Shown one piece after another: positions 25,975-33,597 of a stretch of DNA of 64,000 nt. The first letter of the stretch is position 1; each line of letters opens with the position of its first letter. The translations under genes and the position numbers were made by a program. Source of the stretch: Carnobacterium divergens DSM 20623 (GTDB lineage: Bacteria; Bacillota; Bacilli; Lactobacillales; Carnobacteriaceae); NCBI RefSeq assembly GCF_000744255.1, contig NZ_JQLO01000001.1:1178001-1242000 (forward strand), in the 5' to 3' direction. The notes beneath the pieces were generated by a model, which was given only the letters and a program-made list of their open reading frames with translations, was not told the origin of the DNA and did no database searches.

Positions 25975-27876
25975 TTATTGCTGTTTCTTGATTTCTTTAT
26001 GAATTCTTTTTAACGCTTTTTTTGACCCACGTTGAATGTCATGCTCTTCTTTTCGTTCCTTATAACTGACAAAGAGGCTTGCTAAATCGTAGTCCATTGG
26101 GTACAATTCTGTCGCTGGAATTTCTAATTTTAAACGCTTTGAAAGAACTTCTAGCAGCTCACCTTCAATATAAACAGTCGCTTTTTCTTGTTTTTCATCA
26201 TAAGAATAGATAAGCCCAGCTTTTTGTTTTTCGGTTAGTAAAACACGGTCTCCTTTTTTGAAGTCCACGGTTTCCTTTGTAATGATTGTATCTTCTTCCT
26301 TGCTCTTTTTATTTATTGAAAATGATTTTTTTTCGACGTTATATGCTTTTGACGTTTGATATAAATGTGCTTGCTCAATAACACTTAACTTCAATTTCAT
26401 TTTTTTAGCAATCCACAAGGCGTTACTCTCACCAGATTCCCCAATAATTAACTGATACAAAGGCGTAATCGTATCTTGATTAAAAGCCATAGCTGCATTC
26501 ATAAAATCAGGATGCTCTTCTGAATAACGTTTAATTTCGCCGTAATGGGTCGTCGCGACAACAATACAGCCTCTTTGGTAAAACTCTTCTAAAATAGCGA
26601 TTGCCAATGCTGCTCCTTCATTTGGTTCTGTCCCACTACCAATTTCATCAAATAAAAGCAAGCTATTTGGTTTTGCTAATTCCATCATTTCAGCAATACT
26701 TTTAATATGGGCTGAAAAGGTACTCAGCGCATTTTCTAAGCTTTGACTGTCACCGATTTCCACAAATATTTGGTCAAATAGGGCAATTTCTGTGCCCGCT
26801 TTTGCATCTATCTGTAACCCATATGCTGTCGCAAGTGAAAGTAGCCCGACTGTTTTTAAAACCACTGTTTTCCCGCCAGCGTTCGGACCGGTAATAACTA
26901 ATCCTCGGTACTCTTTTCCTACTTTAAAATTAAGCGGGATAGCTGCTTCACCCAACAGCGGATGCTTGGCATCGATTAAATGGATATACCCTTCTGTGTT
27001 GAGCTTTGGCGTGATGCCATTTATTTCACGACTGTATTTCGCTCGAGCAAAAATCAAGTCATATTCTGCAATGAGTTCTAAATTAATGTTGATTGATTGC
27101 AGATTTTCTAAAATTAAGCCTGATAAAGTTGCTAAAATTTGATACGTTTCAGTTGCTTCTGCCATTTTTAATTCAAAAATTTCATCATTCAACTTGCTCA
27201 CACTGGTAGGTTCTATGAAAACCGTCGTACCTTTGCTACTCGTTTCTATGATTGTTCCAGTTACCTGATTTTTATAAGATGCTTTAATTGGAATTGTAAA
27301 CCGTTCATTTTTTTTGCTAACAAAAAATTCTTGAATATACGGCTGATTCGTTTTATTTTTTAAAAATTTGTTCAATCGTTCGTCAATTTTGCTTTCTCTT
27401 TCAGCAATTAAACGGCGAATTTTTTTCAATTCTTTACTTGCTTCTGAATCTATCTGACCATTTTTGATTGAAAAATAAATATCTTCTTCAATCAATAAAA
27501 AAGTTTCCATTGATTGGCTGTAAGTTGCTAGTAAAGGTGCCAATGAGTCATTTTTCTCCATAAATTGCTTGATTAGACGACAGCTTCTTAAAAAATCAGC
27601 GCATTCTATCAATTCTCCAGCATCTAATACAAGGCCTTTTTCTAATTGCGTAACTAGGTGATCAATCATTCCTAAGCCCATAAACGGCATGTGTAACTTT
27701 GCATCTAGTAGTGTTCTTCCTTCTGCTGTTTCGTTTAAACGACGCTTGACGACTGTTAAATTAGCCGTTGGCTCCAACGTATCTAATCTTTTTTTACCAA
27801 GTGAGCTGACGGTATAGCTTTTTACTTTTTCTAATAGTGTGGTTAATTGGATTTTTTCATTTGTTTGTTGATTCAT
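25975..27876 (-). CDS. MutS2-like ATPase lacking the Smr nuclease domain
   Basis: A 633-residue MutS-family ATPase. The N-terminal core and lever region is about 1-300. The ATPase has Walker A GPNAGGKT (330-337), STFSAH (385-390), Walker B LLLFDE (406-411) and ATTHY (441-445), matching MutS2 rather than MutS1. After the ATPase, only about 40 residues lead to a KOW-like beta domain (about 539-590: FKKGDRVLLTEKQKAGLIYS). Canonical MutS2 (about 785 aa) has a long coiled coil before KOW and a C-terminal Smr endonuclease; both the long coiled coil and Smr are missing here. The chain ends in a Lys-rich tail, so it looks like a designed variant rather than a truncation. It is preceded by a structured leader with a terminator. 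B. subtilis MutS2 acts on collided ribosomes, so a ribosome-splitting role is plausible; a DNA role is not excluded. Confidence 0.85.
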   Translation of the reverse strand: MNQQTNEKIQLTTLLEKVKSYTVSSLGKKRLDTLEPTANLTVVKRRLNETAEGRTLLDAKLHMPFMGLGMIDHLVTQLEKGLVLDAGELIECADFLRSCRLIKQFMEKNDSLAPLLATYSQSMETFLLIEEDIYFSIKNGQIDSEASKELKKIRRLIAERESKIDERLNKFLKNKTNQPYIQEFFVSKKNERFTIPIKASYKNQVTGTIIETSSKGTTVFIEPTSVSKLNDEIFELKMAEATETYQILATLSGLILENLQSININLELIAEYDLIFARAKYSREINGITPKLNTEGYIHLIDAKHPLLGEAAIPLNFKVGKEYRGLVITGPNAGGKTVVLKTVGLLSLATAYGLQIDAKAGTEIALFDQIFVEIGDSQSLENALSTFSAHIKSIAEMMELAKPNSLLLFDEIGSGTEPNEGAALAIAILEEFYQRGCIVVATTHYGEIKRYSEEHPDFMNAAMAFNQDTITPLYQLIIGESGESNALWIAKKMKLKLSVIEQAHLYQTSKAYNVEKKSFSINKKSKEEDTIITKETVDFKKGDRVLLTEKQKAGLIYSYDEKQEKATVYIEGELLEVLSKRLKLEIPATELYPMDYDLASLFVSYKERKEEHDIQRGSKKALKRIHKEIKKQQ

Positions 27877-27968
27877 TTTTTATACTCCTTGTAAGTTTTT
27901 TACAAAGATAACTGACTTTTTTATTTCTTCTGAATGAAACAAAAATCTTTTTAATAGATAGTAGGTAC

Positions 27969-27997
27969 AAAAAAAGCTACAGGAAACCCGTAGCTTT
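27969..27997 (-). terminator. Terminator inside the MutS2-like leader
   Basis: Minus-strand AAAGCTACGGG-TTT-CCTGTAGCTTT, an 11-bp stem with one G-T pair, followed by a T7 run. It lies about 93 nt before the coding start, between the leader promoter and the gene, so it must be bypassed for expression. Confidence 0.85.
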
Positions 27998-28141
27998 AAA
28001 AAATTACAATGAGCATCACTAGGATAAAGTGATGTTAGATTGAGTTTTTTATGAAAAGTCAGGTATCTTTTTAGGTAAACTAAATAAACGATTCCCCTAT
28101 AGGAATTTTAATTGTTTAATTAGTTTATTTAATTGGCCTAG

Positions 28142-28162
28142 TTAGATACAGACTCCACTCAC
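28142..28162 (-). CDS. Candidate leader peptide of the MutS2-like gene (6 codons)
   Basis: Minus-strand GTG AGT GGA GTC TGT ATC TAA, encoding M-S-G-V-C-I. A good ribosome site AAGAGGTG lies at 28169-28176 with 8-nt spacing. It lies directly ahead of the long stem. An alternative 22-codon ORF starts at ATG 28193 and ends at 28125 in another frame, but lacks a ribosome site. Translation is unproven. Confidence 0.5.
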   Translation of the reverse strand: MSGVCI

Positions 28163-28217
28163 AAAAAGCACCTCTTATTTTTTTATTGTTCATTCAGAAT
28201 ACTTACTAATTGATTTT

Positions 28218-28246
28218 ATTTTACTTGTTAGTTAGTTAAAAGTCAA
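28218..28246 (-). promoter_or_regulatory. Promoter of the MutS2-like leader
   Basis: Minus-strand -35 TTGACT (28241-28246) and -10 TAAAAT (28218-28223), exactly 17 bp apart. It would start transcription near 28211. Confidence 0.75.
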
Positions 28247-28281
28247 TAAAATCATAGAATACTATTTTTTTCGTTTTGCCC

Positions 28282-28310
28282 TTGTATTTTTTAGCGATTC
28301 AACGTATGAT
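28282..28310 (+). promoter_or_regulatory. lysP riboswitch promoter
   Basis: -35 TTGTAT (28282-28287) and -10 TATGAT (28305-28310) with 17-bp spacing, about 35 nt before the lysine riboswitch. It is back to back with the MutS2-like leader promoter. Confidence 0.7.
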
Positions 28311-28344
28311 TATTCATGAAGTTAAATTAAAACTTATAAAAAAT

Positions 28345-28520
28345 AGAGGTGCAACAATTATCAGTAATTAGTTGGAGGTTTGACAAAACCTGTGAAGACT
28401 AGTGAAAGGAATTTTTGCCGAAACAAAAAACTGTCATCTTTTTGTTGGGTCTTAGGTTGAATAAGCCGAGAACTGTCGCTTATCTTTAAGCGTTGCGCTA
28501 TCTTACTGCATGGAAGCCTC
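28345..28520 (+). promoter_or_regulatory. Lysine riboswitch (L box) aptamer
   Basis: Hallmark conserved blocks in order: AGAGGTGCAAC, TCAGTAATTAGTTGGAGG, GTGAAAGG, TTTGCCGAA, GGGTCTTAGG, GCCGAGAACTGTC and an ACTGCATGGAAGC end. These match the L-box consensus that binds lysine and ends transcription at high lysine. A terminator and an amino-acid permease follow directly. Confidence 0.93.
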
Positions 28521-28557
28521 AGTCTTCCTACCACTGGATGGTAGGGGGACTTTTTTT
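28521..28557 (+). terminator. Lysine riboswitch expression-platform terminator
   Basis: Stem AGTCTTCCTACCA / TGGTAGGGGGACT followed by seven T, ending 27 nt before the permease ATG. Confidence 0.93.
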
Positions 28558-28583
28558 ATGGTTTAAAAAGGAGAATTTTAGTC

Positions 28584-30059
28584 ATGATTGACGCAAGAAA
28601 AGAAGAAACAAAAAGCGCTGGGGCGAGTTCAGAGAATACAATGAATCGCGCTTTAAAAACACGCCATCTTTCAATGATTGCGATTGGAGGAAGTATTGGA
28701 ACTGGTTTATTCGTTGCCAGTGGATCTGCTATTTCAACTGCCGGTCCTGGTGGGGCTTTGCTAGCTTACGCCGCAATTGGATTAATGGTATTTTTCTTAA
28801 TGACCTCATTAGGTGAAATGGCCACTTTCTTACCCGTTTCTGGTTCGTTCAGTACGTATGCAACTCGTTTTGTTGATCCTGCGATGGGATTTGCGATGGG
28901 ATGGAATTATTGGTTTAATTGGGCAATTACGCTAGCCGTTGATATCAGTACCTCTGCCTTAATTATGAATTTTTGGTTTCCTGATGTACCAGGTTGGATT
29001 TTTAGTTCAGTTTTTATGGTTATTTTATTTTTACTAAACGCTTTATCTGTCAAATCTTTTGGCGAAGCAGAATATTGGTTTTCAATTATTAAAGTCATCA
29101 CTGTTTTGGTGTTTCTAGTGGTTGGTATTTTAACTATTGTTGGCATTATCGGCGGTCACCATGATGGATTAACGAATTTTACAATTGGGGACGCACCTTT
29201 TGTTGGCGGGATTCCTTCAATTTTAGCTGTCTTCGTAGTGGCTGGTTTTTCTTTTCAAGGAACGGAATTGATTGGAATTACTGCTGGGGAATCTGAAACT
29301 CCGGAAGAAAGTATTCCAAAAGCTATTAAACAAGTCTTCTGGCGTATATTATTATTCTACATTTTAGCCATTTTTGTTATCTCTGCTATTATTCCTTATA
29401 CAAGTCCTAATTTGTTAGGTAGCGGAGCTGGAGATGTCGCCATTAGTCCTTTCACACTTGTCTTTAAACGTGCTGGCTTAGCTGCTGCTGCTGGTGTGAT
29501 GAACGCAGTCATTTTAACATCTGTGTTATCAGCTGGAAATTCTGGTATGTATGCTGGAACAAGAATGCTTTGGGCAATGGCTAAAAATGGTCAAGCACCT
29601 AAGATTTTTGGATTGATTAATGATCGCGGAATTCCTATTTTCGCTTTGATGTTAACTACTTTTGTTGGTACACTTGCTTTTGCTTCAAGTATTTTCGGAA
29701 CACATATTTATTTATTCCTTGTTGCTGCTAGTGGTTTAACTGGGTTTATCGCTTGGATTGGAATTGCTTTAACTCATTATCGCTTCCGTCGTGCCTTCAT
29801 TAAACAAGGTCATGATTTAAGCGAACTTAAATACAAAGCAAAATGGTTCCCATTTGGTCCCCTACTCGCTTTATTCTTATGTATTTTAGTTATTGTTGGA
29901 CAAGATATTCAAGCCTTTAAAGATTTTAATTGGCAAGCAATCGGAATTACCTATATGAGTGTTCCACTGTTTATTATTTTGTTTAGTTACTACAAAATTA
30001 AATTTAAAACGAAGCTTATCCCCCTTGAAGAAGTTGATTTATCTCGACATAAAGAATAA
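28584..30059 (+). CDS. lysP: Lysine permease (LysP-type APC amino-acid transporter)
   Basis: Amino acid-polyamine-organocation transporter (491 aa) with about 12 membrane helices. The N-terminal signature RHLSMIAIGGSIGTGLFVASG and the FQGTELIGITAGE motif of the LysP/GABA-permease group are present. Lysine specificity is inferred mainly from the riboswitch upstream. AAAAGGAG precedes the ATG. Monocistronic, with a terminator after it. Confidence 0.92.
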   Translation: MIDARKEETKSAGASSENTMNRALKTRHLSMIAIGGSIGTGLFVASGSAISTAGPGGALLAYAAIGLMVFFLMTSLGEMATFLPVSGSFSTYATRFVDPAMGFAMGWNYWFNWAITLAVDISTSALIMNFWFPDVPGWIFSSVFMVILFLLNALSVKSFGEAEYWFSIIKVITVLVFLVVGILTIVGIIGGHHDGLTNFTIGDAPFVGGIPSILAVFVVAGFSFQGTELIGITAGESETPEESIPKAIKQVFWRILLFYILAIFVISAIIPYTSPNLLGSGAGDVAISPFTLVFKRAGLAAAAGVMNAVILTSVLSAGNSGMYAGTRMLWAMAKNGQAPKIFGLINDRGIPIFALMLTTFVGTLAFASSIFGTHIYLFLVAASGLTGFIAWIGIALTHYRFRRAFIKQGHDLSELKYKAKWFPFGPLLALFLCILVIVGQDIQAFKDFNWQAIGITYMSVPLFIILFSYYKIKFKTKLIPLEEVDLSRHKE

Positions 30060-30061
30060 CC

Positions 30062-30094
30062 AAAAGCCATTAGACTATTCTAATGGCTTTTTCA
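30062..30094 (+). terminator. lysP terminator
   Basis: Stem AAAAGCCATTAGA / TCTAATGGCTTTT plus a T run, just after the lysP stop. Confidence 0.88.
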
Positions 30095-30179
30095 TTACTA
30101 AAAACTATCATTTTCCCAAGAAAAGTGTACACTATAAATGAGAAAATAAATAGCAACACGCTTTTTAGGAGGAATTTTT

Positions 30180-31295
30180 TTGGAAGAACGCAAAGTTAGT
30201 TGGTTAGAATTATTTTATGATTTGGTTTTTGTTGTAGCTATTTCTTCAACCAACCATTTATTAACAACTGTTAATAACCAGCCACAAGATTTTTTTACGA
30301 TTATTGGTGAATACCTATTAATGATTATCCCCATGTGGTGGGCTTGGGCAGGTCAAACAATGTTTTTCAATCGTTACGGTCTTAGTTTGAAAAAGCCTCA
30401 CTATTACATGTTTATGCAAATGTTTTTTGTGATGCTAATGACTGCAAGCTTTAATTTAAACTTTAATGAAACCTATCTCACCTTTTTAATTGGATTTATC
30501 GGCATTCGTTTTATGACGATTTTACAGTATCATTCGGTGAAGCGTTGCATTGACAATAAAGCCGATCAAAAAGTCATTTTATTATTAACGAATTTCTTTA
30601 CACTTTCACTTATTTTATCCAGTACTTCTTTATTTTTCAATGGATTTACTCGTTATTTCGTCTTGTTCCTAGGAATCTTTTTAGACATCGCTATCCCATT
30701 GATAAATCACAAAAAATTAACAGCTGCTCCTGTTGATGTCGGTCATTTAGCTGAACGGTTAGGCTTATTTACATTAATTTGCTTTGGAGAAACGGTGGTT
30801 GCTTTGATTGCTATTTTAAATGGACAAACAACGATTGTCTCCACACTATTTTATGTAGGCATTGCTTTTATCGTCATTGTCTTGCTTTGGAAATCTTATT
30901 ATGATCGGTTAGACTTGGTGATTGATAAAGAGCAGACAACGAATGGACAATTATTACTCTATAGCAATTTGTTTATGCTAATTGCCATCACTCTTTTTGC
31001 AGCAGCACTACACTTAGGTGCTCATCAGGTATTGCCATTGCAATTAATCGATCTTTTACTCGCATTTTCTTTTTTCTTATTCTATAGCGCGAAACATTTT
31101 ATTTTTATTTATCATCCTAAAAAGAAATTTTCAAGAGCAACTTTCAGAAAAATTATTGGATTAGGTCTTTCAATCTTTCTATTAACTGGATTCCTTTTGT
31201 ATTTAGTCGTGCCTCCTATTTGGATGCTTCTCTTAATTGGGATTGCTTCTTTGATAGACAATTTAATCCAATATGAAGAAGAAACTTCCGTTTAG
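30180..31295 (+). CDS. LtrA-family (low temperature requirement A) membrane protein
   Basis: Polytopic membrane protein (371 aa). The diagnostic N terminus VSWLELFYDLVFVVAIS and the internal AERLGLFTLICFGETVVAL belong to the LtrA family, first linked to growth in the cold in Listeria. The biochemical role is unknown. The start is TTG at 30180 with AGGAGG 7 nt upstream. A small palindrome AGTGTACACT (30124-30133) abuts a possible -10 (TATAAA). Confidence 0.88.
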   Translation: MEERKVSWLELFYDLVFVVAISSTNHLLTTVNNQPQDFFTIIGEYLLMIIPMWWAWAGQTMFFNRYGLSLKKPHYYMFMQMFFVMLMTASFNLNFNETYLTFLIGFIGIRFMTILQYHSVKRCIDNKADQKVILLLTNFFTLSLILSSTSLFFNGFTRYFVLFLGIFLDIAIPLINHKKLTAAPVDVGHLAERLGLFTLICFGETVVALIAILNGQTTIVSTLFYVGIAFIVIVLLWKSYYDRLDLVIDKEQTTNGQLLLYSNLFMLIAITLFAAALHLGAHQVLPLQLIDLLLAFSFFLFYSAKHFIFIYHPKKKFSRATFRKIIGLGLSIFLLTGFLLYLVVPPIWMLLLIGIASLIDNLIQYEEETSV

Positions 31296-31309
31296 TTTTT
31301 TCTTCATCA

Positions 31310-31343
31310 AAAAAACCACAGGATTCTCATCATGTGGTTTTTT
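31310..31343. terminator. Terminator after the LtrA-family gene
   Basis: Stem AAAAACCACA / TGTGGTTTTT with T run. It could also serve the minus-strand tRNA. Confidence 0.82.
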
Positions 31344-31368
31344 AATATTTATGCAGTTTTTTCATTTA

Positions 31369-31442
31369 CGTCTCAAGAGAGATTCGAACTCCCGACCGTC
31401 CGCTTAGAAGGCGGATGCTCTATCCAGCTGAGCTATTGAGAC
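31369..31442 (-). tRNA. tRNA-Arg (anticodon TCT)
   Basis: 74-nt cloverleaf on the minus strand: acceptor GTCTCAA/TTGAGAC, D arm GCTC..GAGC, anticodon stem TCCGC/GCGGA with loop CTTCTAA (anticodon TCT), T arm GGGAG-TTCGAAT-CTCTC and discriminator G. The CCA end is not encoded. It reads AGA codons. Confidence 0.97.
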
Positions 31443-31531
31443 AAGTCAATATTCTTTCAACGACAAGATTTATTATATGCAATATTGTATAAAAAGTCAA
31501 TAGAAAATCCATTAAAAGTTAATTTTTATTT

Positions 31532-31567
31532 AAAAAAAAAGAAATCCTACTCAAAGGATTCCTTTTT
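31532..31567 (-). terminator. glnA terminator
   Basis: Minus-strand stem GGAATCCT / AGGATTTC with a long T run, 13 nt after the glnA stop. Confidence 0.8.
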
Positions 31568-31579
31568 TATGCATTTATT

Positions 31580-32914
31580 TTAGTATAACTCTAAATATTG
31601 TTCTCTTTCCCATTCTGAAACTTGTTGACGGAACGCCGCCCACTCTAAACGTTTGGCTTCAACAAAATTATTGTAGATATGAGAACCTAAACCAGCTTTC
31701 ACAACTTCATCTTGTCGCAAGTATTTAATCGCATTGTGGAGCGTTGATGGAAGATCATTAATGCCACGTTCGTGACGTTCTTCTTCGGTCATCACATAAA
31801 TATTCCGATCAACGGGAGCTGGTGCTACCATTTCATTTCTAATTCCATCTAATCCAGATTTTAATAAAACAGCCATAGCTAAATATGGATTTGCTGTTGG
31901 GTCAACACTGCGTAGCTCGATTCTTGTTGATAAGCCACGAGATTCTGGAACACGAATTAACGGTGAACGATTACGTCCACTCCATGCCACATAAACTGGC
32001 GCTTCATAGCCAGGTACTAAACGTTTGTATGAATTCACTGTCGGGTTACAAATAGCAGTGTAGGCTCTTGCATGACTTAAAACACCTGCTAAGAACTGAC
32101 GAGCTGTTTCACTTAATTGCATATCGCCTTCTTCATCATAAAAGGCATTGCCGTCTTCTGTAAATAAAGACATATTGAAATGCATCCCTGATCCATTTAC
32201 ACCAAATAACGGTTTTGGCATAAAGGTTGCGTGAAGTCCATGTTGACGAGCTACTGTTTTGACAACAAGTTTAAAGGTTTGGATATAATCACATGCTTCA
32301 ATTGCATTTGCATATTTCCAATCGATTTCATGTTGACCTGGCGCTACTTCATGGTGGCTAGCTTCAATTTCAAAGCCCATTCCTTCTAATTGTAAGACAA
32401 TTTCACGACGACAATTTTCACCTAAGTCTGTTGGTGCAAAGTCGAAATAGCCTCCTTTATCATTTAACTCAAGAGTTGGTTCACCTTTTTCATCTAGTTT
32501 GAATAAGAAAAATTCAGGCTCTGGTCCTAAGTTGAAAGAGGTAAAGCCAAATTCTTCCATTTCTTTTAATACTCGTTTTAAATTGCTACGAGGATCGCCA
32601 GCAAATGGAGTCCCATCAGGATTGTAGATATCACAGATTAAACGCGCAATTTTGCCTTTTCCAGTTCCCCAAGGAAAAATCAACCAAGAAGTTAAATCTG
32701 GGCGTAAATACATATCACTTTCTTCAATTCGTACAAAACCTTCAATTGAAGATCCGTCAAACATCATTTTGTTGTCTAATACTTTTTCCAGCTGACTGAT
32801 TGGAACTTCAACATTTTTAATAATTCCCATAATATCTGTAAACATTAAACGTAAAAAACGTACATCTTCCTCTTTCGCAATCTTGGTGATTTGTTCTCTT
32901 GTAAATTCTGGCAT
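31580..32914 (-). CDS. glnA: Glutamine synthetase, type I
   Basis: Makes glutamine from glutamate, ammonia and ATP (444 aa, the short GSI-alpha class of Firmicutes). It has the latch/active-site motifs [22 protein letters not shown] and [10 protein letters not shown]. It lacks the adenylylation loop of longer forms. GSI-alpha enzymes are feedback inhibited and bind GlnR. It is transcribed with glnR from a GlnR-box promoter; GGGGGG precedes the ATG. Confidence 0.97.
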   Translation of the reverse strand: MPEFTREQITKIAKEEDVRFLRLMFTDIMGIIKNVEVPISQLEKVLDNKMMFDGSSIEGFVRIEESDMYLRPDLTSWLIFPWGTGKGKIARLICDIYNPDGTPFAGDPRSNLKRVLKEMEEFGFTSFNLGPEPEFFLFKLDEKGEPTLELNDKGGYFDFAPTDLGENCRREIVLQLEGMGFEIEASHHEVAPGQHEIDWKYANAIEACDYIQTFKLVVKTVARQHGLHATFMPKPLFGVNGSGMHFNMSLFTEDGNAFYDEEGDMQLSETARQFLAGVLSHARAYTAICNPTVNSYKRLVPGYEAPVYVAWSGRNRSPLIRVPESRGLSTRIELRSVDPTANPYLAMAVLLKSGLDGIRNEMVAPAPVDRNIYVMTEEERHERGINDLPSTLHNAIKYLRQDEVVKAGLGSHIYNNFVEAKRLEWAAFRQQVSEWEREQYLELY

Positions 32915-33002
32915 TCTATCTATTCCCCCCGTTATTAGGTTATTTATAGGTGGTCTCTTTTTTTATCATCCTAAAAAAAGCAAACATGGTTAACAAACAT
33001 TT

Positions 33003-33395
33003 TTAAATCATACGACTAGGATTCATAGATTGATCTGGACCATTGCCACTAAAACCACTTACTGATAAAAATTCTGCATGTAAAATTCGTCGCACATCAT
33101 CATCCGTCATTACTTTAGTATGCTCCATCATTTTTTTCTCTTTTTCTACTTCTTTTAATTCATAAATCCGCTTGATACCTGCCATATTGATTCCATCAGA
33201 TAAATAATCTTTAATTTCTAAGAGAACATCAATGTCATTAAGAGAATACATTCTTCTGTTCCCATCATTTCGTTCAGGGTGAATCAAATCTTGTTCTTCA
33301 TAGTAACGAATTTGTCTAGCTGTTAAATCCGTCAGTTTCATAACTGTACCAATCGGAAAAACAGACATTGACCTGCGAAGCTCTTTCTCTTTCAT
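33003..33395 (-). CDS. glnR: GlnR, MerR-family nitrogen regulator
   Basis: Repressor of glnRA and other nitrogen genes under nitrogen excess (130 aa). The MerR winged HTH has MKLTDLTARQIRYYEEQDLI and GNRRMYS. The C-terminal tail (SGNGPDQSMNPSRMI) resembles the autoinhibitory GlnR tail that senses feedback-inhibited GlnA. AAAGGAGG precedes the ATG. Confidence 0.95.
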   Translation of the reverse strand: MKEKELRRSMSVFPIGTVMKLTDLTARQIRYYEEQDLIHPERNDGNRRMYSLNDIDVLLEIKDYLSDGINMAGIKRIYELKEVEKEKKMMEHTKVMTDDDVRRILHAEFLSVSGFSGNGPDQSMNPSRMI

Positions 33396-33422
33396 TTTAG
33401 TCCTCCTTTCAATTACTTTATT

Positions 33423-33485
33423 AGAATATCAAGGTTTAAATCATTTGTCAACAAAAAACTAATCGATATGTCAGATTTCCTTACA
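33423..33485 (-). promoter_or_regulatory. glnRA promoter and GlnR box
   Basis: Minus-strand -35 TTGACA (33446-33451) and -10 TATTCT (33423-33428), 17 bp apart. Just upstream, 33469-33485 reads TGTAA-N7-TGACA on the minus strand, an exact match to the GlnR consensus TGTNAN7TNACA. Confidence 0.9.
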
Positions 33486-33560
33486 TTGGATATCGAACAA
33501 TTCCGTTTAATCTACATAGTTCGTTTGTTTAATATCTATTCAAAATAGGTATACCAATAA

Positions 33561-33588
33561 AAAGAACGTGCATAAATGCACGTTCTTT
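33561..33588 (-). terminator. ynbB operon terminator
   Basis: Perfect stem AAAGAACGTGCA / TGCACGTTCTTT with loop TAAA and a T run on the minus strand. It separates ynbB from glnRA. Confidence 0.88.
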
Positions 33589-33597
33589 CTAGGTTTA

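Larger units (their letters stand above)
27877..28211 (-). promoter_or_regulatory. Long structured 5' leader of the MutS2-like gene (putative attenuator)
   Basis: About 335 nt of leader. In order it has a tiny ORF, then a long stem TAAATAAAC (28123-28131) / GTTTATTTA (28081-28089) enclosing an ATTCC/GGAAT hairpin. A CATCACT/AGTGATG hairpin (about 28012-28034) and a terminator (27969-27997) follow. CUAUAGGGGA (28093-28102) can pair for 10 consecutive positions, with G-U pairs, to UUUCCUGUAG inside the terminator (27977-27986). This gives a candidate antiterminator. Confidence 0.65.
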
